Assembly (NCBI GenBank): GCA_008360975.2
Contig: CM039196.1
Span: 8,598,263-8,662,262 of the forward strand
Direction of reading: 5' to 3'
Length of the DNA: 64,000 nt
Source: Lichenostomus cassidix
Lineage: Eukaryota > Chordata > Aves > Passeriformes > Meliphagidae
A model generated the notes under the pieces. That model worked only from the letters and a program-made list of their open reading frames with translations. It was not told where the DNA came from and did no database searches. Shown in pieces: positions 27,034 through 39,100 of the stretch. A program made the position numbers and the translations under genes. The stretch's first letter is position 1; each line of letters starts with the position of its first letter.

Positions 27034-27240
27034 TGCGCCAGGGGAGGTTTAGATTGGATATCAGGAGGAATATCTCCACAGAAAGGCTGATTAAGACATT
27101 GGACCGTGCTGCTCAGGGAGGTGGCGGAGTCACCGTCCCTGGAGGTGTTTCCGGACAGGCTGAACGCGCACTGAGTGCCCTGGTCCGGTCGGTACGGTGC
27201 TGCTCTGTCCCGAGCTGGATGATCTCAGACTCTTCCACAG
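27034..27240 (+). mobile_element. CR1 LINE 3' fragment abutting the CABIN1 promoter
   Basis: The order of blocks matches the CR1 3' region: 'gccaggggaggtttagattg', then a stretch ending 'attggaccgtgctgctcagg', then 'ggagtcaccgtccctggagg', and finally 'gagctggatgatctcag...'. It is diverged and has gained CpG sites. Its end runs into the CpG island without a clear boundary. Identification is from remembered consensus. Confidence 0.8.
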
Positions 27241-27740
27241 CCACACCGAGCCGGCGCTCCGTGACCCGCACCGCCCTCAGCCCGGCCCGCCCGCCCGCCT
27301 CCCGCCGCGCAGCGCGCCCATTGGCTGGTCGGGGCAGCGCCGCTCGGCCAATGAGGCGCTGCCTTGTTGGAGCCGGGGCTCCGGAGGCGGTTGCGGGGAA
27401 ACCGCCGGTGCGGCGGCTCCCGGGGGAGCGGCGGGAGCCTGAGGGACCCGCGCCGGCAAACCCCGGCAGCGCCCCGGCAGCGCCCCGGGAGTCCCGCGGG
27501 AGCGGCGCCGGCATGCCGGGGGCGGCCCCGCGAGGTGAGTGTCCCGTCCGCCCGGCCCCGCGGAGGGGCAGCCGGCGTGTGGGCCCTGCCCCGTGAGGGC
27601 AGCGAGAGCCCGGCCCGGGCGGCCTTGCCCTGCCCCTCCCTCCGCGGAGCCGCGGCGTGAGGCGGGCAGGGGCTCCCGCCTCCTGCCGGCCCTGTGAGCC
27701 GCCCTGTGTGCCGGGCGAGCGGCGTGAGCAGCGTCCCTGC
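27110..27740 (+). promoter_or_regulatory. CABIN1: CABIN1 CpG island promoter
   Basis: Dense CpG with two CCAAT boxes in opposite orientation: ATTGG at 27320-27324 and CCAAT at 27348-27352. No TATA box. Transcription probably starts 60-120 bases downstream of the CCAAT pair. The first part of the island overlaps the CR1 fragment. Confidence 0.65.
27420..27534 (+). other. CABIN1: CABIN1 exon 1 (5'UTR), approximate start
   Basis: The 3' edge is a strong donor (CGAG/GTGAGT) at 27535. The 5' edge is a guess. The exon contains an ATG at 27513 that opens an upstream ORF continuing into exon 2. The main protein starts in exon 2, so this exon is non-coding for CABIN1. Confidence 0.5.
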
Positions 27741-30130
27741 CCCTCTCTTCGGTAAAATAGGCTTGTGTTAAAATGTGGCGGATCTTTGCAATGTTAAAAA
27801 AAGAAGAAATCCAAACCAAAAATCAAGTGTTTTTTTAAACGTGTATCTGCAGTGTATGCATCCCAAGTGTAGCAGCAACAACAAAAGCTGGGAAAGCCCA
27901 AGACACTCCCTTTGTTTCTTACTTAGAAGTTAAGAACACAAGCTCTGGGAGCAAGAGCTGACATTGGAAATATCCACTTAAATTTTAAACTACTAAGGTA
28001 AAAGAGAAGATTTTGAAAGCAAGAGGCTTGTTGCCTTTTCAGGATGTGCACACCTGTTGTAGCCACAGATTTATAGCTGAGACACAGCTGAAAAAAATTT
28101 AAACTGGTTTGTAATTCTTAATATGAAAGAGTGGGTTTTTTCCTACTTATCTGATGTACCTGTTTTCCTCTGGAAGTGCTTGTAGCGACATACTCGGTTC
28201 CTAAATGCTATGACACTGGTGTAACTCAGTCAGTGTAGTTTTGCAGCCATGTACAGTGCCTGGTTTAAACCAAAATGAACTAAACCCTCCCACGTGCCTG
28301 ACACCCCAAAAGCTGTATGGAGGCAACACCCTGCCCTTGTTTTCTAGGAGCATTACACAGCTCTGTTTGGTTCTGTGCTTTCAGCTTGAGAACAGGAGAG
28401 ATGCTAAATGTTTGTTATTAAATTACTGTATGTTACAAAGTTCCAGTGTAAATAATAAGTAGAATTGAAATAGTTTTCCGACGTTTTCTGTGGTTACAGT
28501 TTCCCCAAGACTCTAACCTCTGAAGTAAAGTCTTGACCGTAGTCTCTGCTGTTGAATTCCTCTGCCACCTTGAGCAAGATTATTTGGATTCAGCAAAAGA
28601 CTTGGGCATATTACTGAATATAGGCATTTTTGTATGTGGACTTAACCCCCCTCAGTTTAAATATGTAATTGATTTGGGATCATACAGACTGACTTACTTA
28701 GTTGTCATAAACATCTACACTCTGTCAAAATGTGTAGCATTCAATATATTTGAAAGAGGTAACCATTAATCTCTGAGCATATATTTTCTTCATGTGGAAA
28801 GCAGACAAGGAATCTGTCCTGAAAGAGATTTGGGGTTTTATTAATGTTTATTTGGTGACTTAAGGAGAAAAATGCTTTATTGCTGTGCAGTTGTCAGTTT
28901 GATTTAGCTACAAGTGAGGAGAACAAGTGGTGCATGGGCAAGCAAATTCTCATTGCTGAATGAATGAAATTCCTGTCAAAGCATTATTTTCTCTACATGC
29001 AGTACTAATCATGATGATTTATGAGTTAATTCAGCTTATAGTTTGAAACTCCCACTGCTTCCTGCTGTGGTTAATTCTGGACTTACTCTTCTATTAATGT
29101 AGTCTCCCATATTAAAGACTGTTTTTAGGCTGTCTTGCATGTGTCATCTTCTTGTTTGAGTTGATGGGAAGGTTTTATCATGTAACAGTGAAGGTTTCCT
29201 ATAAAAGCAGCACAGAGCTCTTATATATTTTTGCCTTTACCTACATGTTTCAAGCAGTTAATTTAATGTAAAATATGGGCTTAGTTATGAGGAAAAATTA
29301 CTTACAAAGGTGTATTTACCCATTCAAACTTCTTATCAGTGATAAAAAGGACTGGAAATATTAGTATGCTTTTTCAGAATGAAGAAATGCTAGTTAATAA
29401 AAGTTCTGTTTCTTTTGTTTGCATAAATCTAGTAGATCTAAGTGTATATGCAGTAGCTATAACTTGTGTTTGCATTAGCGGTGGTCTGTAGAGGTTGGTC
29501 GGTATACTCAGAAAGAACACTGGTTCTGTTCTTGCAGGGATGGCACTAATGAAAAGTTTTAATCAGAGGAATTTCGAGGCAGAGACAGTGCTTTGGGCAG
29601 TGGGTTCACCAGCCACTATGGCCTTGCTGCAAAGTCATTCTGACGTGGATAACCTTCCATTTTTTCCCTTTCCTGTTCTGTAAATATCTGAGAGCTGTAA
29701 TGATCTTTGCTCATAAAATGAGTATTCAAGAAGCATTTTTGGGTTTAGCTTTGATGTTTAAAAGGATTCATGTTGTAATATTGTTAATGTAATTAATGTA
29801 TGTTCACCGATTGTTATATAGTACGTGCTTAACCTTATGTCTGTAATTATGTTGCCAGTGTTTTCACTCCTCCCCTCACCACCAGGACTAGACTCATGCA
29901 AGCTATCCCAAAGTAATGAATGTGTTTAACTTTGTATTTTATTTTCTGTCTCTAGTTAAAATTCCCTTTAGTGTTATTGTTCCTCAGTGGTTGAGTTGTC
30001 TATCTCTTGGCATGGGGTAGTGGTTAATTGTTTATTAAAACATGGCTATAAAGTATTCCCAGCTTGTCTTTTACTTCTGAGTGCTTTCTTTGTGAGCAGA
30101 ATAAATATTCTAATCCTGTTTGCTTTCCAG
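27535..30130 (+). other. CABIN1 intron 1
   Basis: The first 200 bases continue the CpG island; the rest is AT-rich. No exon, RNA gene or clear mobile element was recognised. Confidence 0.6.
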
Positions 30131-30195
30131 ACCTGTTTGTGACATACCCTTCTTTCTATTCTTGGAGAAAGACATTGTGAATAGCTGTGAACATG
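30131..30195 (+). other. CABIN1: CABIN1 exon 2: end of 5'UTR plus start codon
   Basis: Bounded by a pyrimidine tract with TTTCCAG and the donor GTAAGG. The last three bases (30193-30195) are ATG, and exon 3 begins ATT CGA, giving [10 protein letters not shown] as in mammalian CABIN1. The ATG has A at -3. The upstream ORF from exon 1 would stop at 30178-30180. Confidence 0.8.
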
Positions 30196-33100
30196 GTAAG
30201 GGATTTTTGAGATGGCTTTTGAGATGGCTTTTGAGATGTTTTGGTTGAAATAAAATTGAAAATTTTCTCCTTCCCTGGGACTACGAATAAATTGCCATAA
30301 AGAGAACATTGTTTTTGGAGTGACTGTAGTTATTGGTAAATTTAAGAATTTGGAAAAAAATCACTGTAATGCACCTGTCTATTCTAGGGAAGCTGTTGCT
30401 TGCAAGACACTTGAAATTTTGTTTCTTCAGCTGATTTTGCATGGGAAATGGTTTTGATATTTGACTATTTGCAATTAATGATGATTAAGTTAATTACAGC
30501 TCTTGACTTTATGTAGAGATCTCTCAGTATTGTTCATGTCCCAGTTAATTTAAAAAAAGAGTACAATCCAGTTTGCAAAGGAAGCTGGGGCATATGTAGA
30601 TGTCACATTCCTTGTCACCTCAACTGTCATTCCAGATTCGAATCGCAGCACTGAATGCGAGCTCCACAGTTGAGGATGACTATGAAGGTACCTTCAAAAG
30701 TCATAAGACACAGACAAAGGAAGCTCAGGTAAGTAAACTCACAGTTCTCTTAATGAAGTTTTGTCTTGATGGGCGTTTTGTCCTCCTGTTGCAGGGATTG
30801 TTCAACCATAATGTTTTTATGAAAGTTGTGTTACTATCGTATCTTTTGAACTCTCCTTTAGCAAACTAAAACTTCACTCCAATGAGTTATTTTAGGTCAG
30901 TAACACAAATAATCTGCTGTATAGCAGGAAGTATTAAAAGTGTGAAACCACTGATATACGTAGTAAATATATTTAATGAAGTTGTCCTACTAAATACATT
31001 CTAATTCTTTAAATCACAGGAAGCAGAAGCTTTTGCTTTGTACCACAAAGCTTTGGACCTTCAGAAACATGACCGATTTGAAGAGTCTGCTAAAGCTTAT
31101 CATGAGCTGCTTGAGATTCGTCTTCTGCGAGAGGTCAGTGGCCTTGAGAAAATGACACTCTAGAAACTGTTTTTACTGTATTTTGTCTTACTTCATTTCT
31201 AATTGGCTAACTAGAAATGTCAGTATTATCAGTTTGCAAGTTGCTTGCTGTTCATGTTGCTTGTCTGATTCCTAATGCCCATGTTGCATTTATTTTATCA
31301 TTTCTAGGCAGTTCTTTCTGGTGATGAGAAAGAAGGGCTGAAACACCCAGGTCTGATGTTAAAATATTCCACCTATAAAAACCTAGCACAACTGGCAGCA
31401 CAACGGGATGACTTAGAGACAGCCATGGAATTCTATCTGGAGGTACAGTGCAGCTGAAATAAGACACTAAAGCTAAGGCTTGTTTGTAAAAACTTTCTAA
31501 AATACAGATATATGCACTCAGCAAACATAATGTGAATGTATAGTTGAGTGGTATGTACTTTCTGATGCTGTATGGGATAAAATTGGTCCACCATTCAGTC
31601 CCCAAAGCAGTTGTGATCCTGCTGAAAACTAAAGCAGTGCCAGCCCCAGCAGCAAAGTGGATATGCATGTTTTAAATGTGGATGATATTGTTTGTTTTGC
31701 TTTCTAGGCTGTAATGCTGGACTCCACTGATGTCAACCTCTGGTATAAAATTGGTCGTGTGGCAATAAAACTGATCCGCCTGCCCTTGGCTCGTCATGCT
31801 TTTGAAGAAGGGCTCAGGTGTAATCCTGATCACTGGCCTTGTTTAGATAACCTTATCACAATTTTGTATACACTCAGTGACTACACAAGTGAGTACAATG
31901 CACGGAAAACATCTCAATATAAGTGTAATTTTACATACCAATAAAAATTGTAACAATGCAGTCATATAGGTTAAAGTGTATCTTGCGTAAGCAATGCAGT
32001 AGGGTTTGGTAGATACTTCTACTTCATGGTAGAAGTTTTATTTCATGATAAAGTATGATGGTTTATATAAATTTTAGTTACCCTAAAAATAGATGTCCTG
32101 GTCTCTTAGATCACATTCTCTGCAGGAAGTTCCCCTGTACGCTGTTCATTTCCAAGTGTTTTTGTTTTGTCTTTCTAGTAATTTCCTGCTGCATAGTTCT
32201 AGGATTTGCGTGCAAAACTACAGTCTAGTTTGTGGCCTAGCAGGATTAATTGTAGTTACAGCAATGAATACACTGCTTGTTGCACTAATGGAATCTGCAG
32301 TTAAGACATTTGGTAACATAAAAATGGTAAATGTGATTCTGTTTTATGATCCTAATTTCTTCTGTAGTGGAGTCTTGAAAGTAAGTGATAGATGTATTGC
32401 AGACATTGTTTAAACAAAAATAATTGTATTCATTTTCTGGACATAATACCTAGGAAGACATAATAGGTTATTTTAACTGTATGCATGTAATTACTTGACA
32501 TGTTACAAAGCAATTGGACTAATTCATGTACGTGAAACATTTAGGTGGAATTCAGTGTTGTATGTGAGGACCAGAAATGGGAGCTTTGAATGAACCAAAG
32601 CAGCTATTGACCATTCAATTTCTCTTTCTTTGCCAGCATGCTTGTACTTTATCTGCAAAGCTTTGGAAAAAGACTGTCTGTATAGCAAAGGACTGGTTCT
32701 GAAGGAGAAGATCTTTGAGGAGCAGCCTTGCCTCCAGAAAGATTCTTTAAGGATGTTCCTCAAATGGTGAATGTTTTCTTAGAGTATTTACTGCCTTTGG
32801 AGTGTAAATTTTTGGTTTGGGATTGTTTGGGATTGTTCAAAAAACCTGCTGAGGTCTTGTACTTTAGGTTATGATAGCAATACTTTGCTGACCTGCCTTC
32901 TGAATAGTGATGTTGTTTGTTAGTGCTGCTGACAGAAGGTTCTTCAGTAGTTACTTTTGGAGGGAGGTAGAAAGAGGAAAAGAATCCATTGTTGCTGCTC
33001 ACTTATTTTCATACTCACTCATATATCTGTTGTAATCATCTGCCTTTGTTTTACTTATTAGTTCCTGATCCCTGCAGCAACCATCTTAGTTTTCCTAATT

Positions 33101-36100
33101 AAAACAAAACAGTAACAACCAAAATCAAAACAAACAACTCTTACCCCTCCAAAAAACGTCACCCAAACCCCCCACACTTTACTGCTTTTCTTTCTGTATG
33201 GATTTTATAGTATGAGTAGATACGAGGAAAGTGGGAAAAGAAAGTAGAGGCCCATAAAATTTACAGGATCTGTCTAAGTTAATTGATCATTCAGAGCAAA
33301 GGTTTCTGATGGTTGACACTTCTGTATGTATGCCATCAAGTTGGTAACATAATGTTATGTGGATGCTTCTTGTAATGCTGCTTTTTCGTATGTTTTATGA
33401 AGATATTAAATTAATCTTCCCCAGGCTTTAAGAAAAAAACCAACCAACAAAAAAAATTTTACCTTTATTTCTCTATTTCTCTATTTCTCACTATTTCTTA
33501 GTGACATGTCTATCCATAATGTAAATGTGAGTGCAGCTGAAACTGGAAGAATCATAAATGAAGCACTTGAGCTACGTAAGAAAAGACAAGCTTTGCTGGT
33601 GCGTGACAGAGAGCCAGACCTCAGACTGGTGCAGCCAATTCCCTTTTTCACGTACGTGTTTATGTTTTCTCTTTTCTAAGAGATCCTCTGAAGCACATAT
33701 TCTGACAACTATATTGTGCTTCAGATTTCTTCAGAACGTGCTTTTTTTTTCCTCATAAAAACAAACCCCAGTGTTTTCTTATTGGTTTGTAGGTTGGTTT
33801 GGTGTGGTTATGATTTTAGCATAAACCCAACTTTTTATTTTAAACCAGTGATGTAAAAGACAAGTATGGTATCAGAGAATGATTTGGCAGCTATTCCAAC
33901 TGTGTTATTGGATTTTTCATATATGACTAGTTTGTATGTAAATGTCAAAGCAAGTTTAGCTTTTAAAAAATTGTTTTTACTAATGGGATAATGAAAACTC
34001 AGAAAAAACTTGCAGTTCTTTATTTGTAGGAAGATATAAGGATACTAATAAGTTGTTATATATGTTTTTATTAAGGCATAAAGGATTGGAGTTTGGTTTT
34101 TGTACTAAAATTATATTTTTGGAATATTAATGGACTCTGCATGGGGTTCCTGTTGCAGAGAAGTTGCTTCTGCTTGTGGATAGGGGTGAATTCTTTTACT
34201 CTTGTTGTTTGAATGCACAACCTGAAAATTGTTTCTTTGACACTGCTTTTTTTAGCTTGTGATATAACTTCCTCAGCAGCTACTGCATGGACCTTGTTTT
34301 TTTAAAGACATTTTTTGAGGGATGGGACAGGTTTTTGACGCTTAAATGTGTATTGCTGTCCCACTGGGAAGCTTCTCATGTTATCTCTAAGCTATTGGAG
34401 AAAAACAATTTTGAATGCTGTTAGGTTTGTAAATATAGTTTAGAAAATAATGTGGCAAGAATTGAAGACATTGTGATTCTGTTGTGTTTCCACTTGCAGG
34501 TGGAAGTGTTTAGGAGAAGCTTTACTTGCCATGTATCAGCACCTCACAACATGTGATCCTCCTCGCCCCAGTCTGGGAAAGAGAATTGATCTCTCAGAAT
34601 ACAGAGACCCAGTTCAACATTTGATCCTTTCTCCCACCTCTACTCCTGTCAGTGTTATTCAGCCAACGCCTGTCAGCACTAATCCAGTGATGACAATGCC
34701 AGATCCTGTATTACCTTATACTCCAACAACACCCAACTTTCCAAGTCACAGTCAGAGTTCAATGGAACCAGGAGCTACTGTAGGTGAGCAAGGTACTTCA
34801 ATCTAAGATTCAAGATCTCTTTCATACTTATTTGGGTATAAAAAAAATAGCACTTCAGAATTCTTGGGGACATTCTGTCTTTCAACTGCATGTTGGTGGA
34901 TTCAGAACTTTTTCGGCATATGTGTAACATCTGACAGAAAAAGTGAAGGAGTATCTGACCTTTTTCTGGTTTTGTGCTGTTGCCTTACACTTCAGTTTTT
35001 CAGTCTTTAGGATGAGAAGAATTGTGACTCCCTTGCAGCAGTGATGCATATCAAGCATTTAATATTGGGAAGAGCCTTGAGCTCCTTAGAATGGATGAGC
35101 TGTTCTGCAAAAAGATGAATAGATTATCTTTTTGTTCATGTGTCACTTAAAATACCTGAGAAGACCAAGCTGCCAGCTATATTTATTTAAAATCTGTACA
35201 AGATTTTTTTGGCACTGTCTTCAGAAGGAAACCAATGAATCTCAAGTGTTGCTGTGTAATTAATTTTTTAAAAATAAAAAAAGATTACTCACTTATTTTT
35301 TGTCAATTTAACCTGCCAGGCTTTGGGGGGGTTTTATTATGATTGTAGGTGACATATCTGCCGGTGATAAATCTAAGAAAGGAGTGAAGCGAAGGAGAAT
35401 TACAGAAGATAGTGGTGAAACAGCAAAAAGGAGATCTGCTAGAGTTCGGAACACCAAGTGTAAAAAAGAGGAGAAGGTTGACTTTCAAGAGCTGTTGGTG
35501 AAGTTCCTTCCTTCCAGGTACTGTACAGCAACAACTTTTGTTATGACAGTATCATAGAGAGAAAATTGTGTGGGATTTTGTTTGATTGATATCCCCCAAC
35601 CTTAAAACTACCAGACCCATGTTATTTTTTGAAGTAGATGTGATGCGTTATCATCTGATAAATTTAATAAAATTGCTTTTAGTAAAAATTGCTGAGTAAA
35701 AATTGAAAAATAGAAAAGCTTTTACTACTGTTGAAGTGAATTAGAGGATAATGCAGATGTCAGAATGGATAAGATACAGAAATCTTGATTTGGACAAAAT
35801 TTAGGAGCTGGATGCAAATCTCTGAATTTGTTTCAGTTACTATATTTTCACTGTTAAAATTTGCACAATATTCCATATTTAGATTTCACTTAGTAATGAA
35901 AGAAAGAATGAGGACTTCATTGACATTGTGGGTTTTTCCCCCCTTTCACACAGGTTAAGGAAATTAGATCCTGAGGAGGAGGAGGACCCATTCAATAACT
36001 ACGAGGTTCAATCAGAGATTAAAGAGGAGAATTTTCAGCATGTTGGACCACATAGAATGTCATTTGATTCTACAACATTTATGGAATCTGGTATGGATTT

Positions 36101-39100
36101 CATTATATCCCCCATTCTTTCTCTGTTGTTTTTTTCCATATTGTGTGCTTTATGTTTTGCATTTTCCTATCATACCTAGAAGATACAGAAGAATGCTATA
36201 TTAAAAAGTATAGTTTTACGGTATAGAAATATTGCAGTTGGTACAAGGTGTGATTTTCTAAATCTCAGGGATTGCTTAATTCACTGTGTGCAAGAGCCTT
36301 ATTGTGTGGAATTTCCCATTTAAACAGATTGGAATGCAGTAACTGAATTCTGCATGTGTGCAGCACAGAAGAACTGCTGTGAGATAAGTGCATAAAACAC
36401 TGTTGAAACTTACTTGTTTCAAGTTATGATCTGCCTCAGCCTTAAACATGTATGGCTTTGTCTTTGTTTGCTTTCTAGAAAAACAGGATGTTCATGAATT
36501 CCTGCTGGATAACCTGAACAATGGTGGGATCTTGGAACTGATGATGAGATATCTAAAAGTCATCAGCCAAAAGTTCCTGGTGAAGTGGCCTCCTGGCTTG
36601 TGTGAGGTGGTCCTCAGTATCTATAATAGCTGGAGAAAGCACAGTAGTAGCCTTCCCAATCCCCTCCTGAGGGACTCGAGTAATCAACATATCAAGGTAA
36701 TGCAAACCTTTTCCTTATTTCTGTATTTGCTGCTTTGTTGCTCTCCATTTGCCAGAAGTACCCAACTGAAAGCCAGCAGACACAAGTTTGGCTTAGCTCT
36801 GTGTGGGGAGCTACTTGTCCCAGCTGTAGTATCTGTCCTGAACTGTGGTGCACTGCAGCTTCTGGAGCTGTTCCTGTGCTCCTAAACTGATCTGGGTGAT
36901 GCTACATGCAAGTATAACCTATATATAATGCGTGTGTATGAACACACACATGCATAGAAAGGTAATAAATAGACAGAGATATATTTTAACCCTTTGTTCT
37001 GTTGTTGCACTTTCTTTTTCATTCCCTCCCTTTTCTTCTGATTTGGCAGAGAGTTTTGTTTTGTCATCAGGTCAATACAGAGGCTGCTGTGTTCTCACTG
37101 GCTGATTAGGGTCAGCACTGCTGTTCTAAATAATGTAAATACAGCGTAGTTTTAAGATAACCTGAAATTTACGGTAAAAACCCAAAAAACAACCCAAAAG
37201 CAGCTCCTCAGTGTCATCACCGTTTTATTTCCTTTATAAATCCATAATTTCCTGAAAGCAAATAGAAAAAATAGTAAGTTCTTCGCATTAATGTTAAACC
37301 AGCTTAGTGATAGAAGATGATATTTCTTGAATTATAAAACCATTTCTGATACTTCTTTTCCACTGAGCCAGCCTATGTTATCTTTTCAATGTTAGCAGTG
37401 TGTATTTGTTTGGAAAGTTGTTTGCCTTTGGTATGACTTCGGTTTGAAGTATTTTTTTCAGATCAAGTATTTTTACTTATTTGCAAATGAAATATTAATT
37501 ATGAAAATTGCTGTGTTCCATTGATGTCGTTTACAAAACAAAAGTGTCCCTACATAGCAGATGTTAAATTTTTATACATCCTGTGACTTATTTATGTATA
37601 TTTTTCACATATACATGCCCTTTTTAAAACATATGTAAATATATTTATAAATTTATTCCCTTGGTTCTCATTATTACTGCATAACTGCTTACTTGTATGT
37701 AAATTTTTTCTTATTTTTCAAATATCAGTGCTACTGCTATATTCTGGAATCGTGCTTTTAGTATGATTTGGCAATTCAGTGTGGTTTATTTCAGCCGGAT
37801 ACAAAAATAAGGATGACACTTTTTTCTGACATCAGACAATGCTGTCCTGACCTTCTTTCATGAGCTGAGACTTTTCTTTTTTAATGCTTCTTCTAAGTAT
37901 TGTTTTGTACCTGTTGATTTGTAAATGCAATTATACACTTTATCGGCAGAAGAAGTAGTTAAAGCTTGGGAATAGAAATCCCAAGAGGACAAGATGAAGG
38001 CTTTCTTTGAAGTAAATTGCAAATTTAGTGATTTTTTAAAATTTTTTTCTTCGTTTAATATACTTCTTCCCCTGAATACTCTTTTGATACTTTCTTACTT
38101 TTTCTGAAGGATATGATGTTGATGAGCCTTTCTTGCATGGAGCTGCAATTAGATCAGTGGCTACTGACAAAAGGGAAGAGCTCTACAGGTGAGAACTTGA
38201 TGTCATTTCCGAGTCTAAAAACACTCAAGATAGATGAAGAAATGTTTCCTGGAATTCATTAGCTTTTGGAGCTATTTTTTCTTAATATCTTCCAGATCTG
38301 TGTTTCGTTGGTGTCTATCAATTGGTTGCCTTTAAGTAGATCAGTACTTTTGAAACTCTAGTATGTGAGACTCTTTCCATGGGATGCTGGTAACTTTATG
38401 ATAAAACATAGGTAATTGACTTGCAGTCTCTCCACGAAATTGTCCTGCTGCCTCTGTGAATGGAAAGTTTGGGCCTGACTTCCCAGGAACTCATTTTTTG
38501 GGAGACCTGTTGCAGCTGTCGTTTGCATCTTCGCAGCGAGATTTGTTTGAGGAAGGCTGGATGGAGTTTGTCACTCGGGTGTATTGGCTGAAAGCTCGCT
38601 TTCTAGCACTGCAGGTTTGTTTTACTTTTGGTTTAACAAATACAACTTTTCCCAAATTAAAGTCAATATTGTTCAGATACAGCTGATTCAGGAATCTCAG
38701 CTCTTTTAAGCTTAAAACATAGCTATGTCATTTTACTTTTAAGTATAGTTAACTGTCCCTGAGGGTTGAGGTGGAAATGAAGTAGGAGGTCTCACATGTT
38801 AAACAAATATTCAGATATGTTTAATATATAAGTCTTTGTTTACATTAACTTGTGCTCAGCTTAAAAAAAATCTATTTGTACTAAAATTATTTGGAATAGT
38901 ATTGTGCAGCTGTAGAACATCGGATTTTGGGGACCTGGACTCATGGGTACTGTCAAAGTCTCAGCCAGTCCAAAATGCAGATTTTAACTGAAGCAGACTC
39001 TGTTTTATTACTCTTCCCTCTGCTTTTCCAAGGTAGCATGATTCTTCTTTTGAAGATTTTTAATTTAATATGCAGATTTTGGAGCAGAGGGTTTTAAACC

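Noticed and set aside
30600..30635. In-frame ATG upstream of CABIN1 exon 3
   Set aside because: It lies in the intron before a good acceptor at 30634-30635. The family N-terminus M-IRIAALN is obtained from the ATG at 30193 instead.
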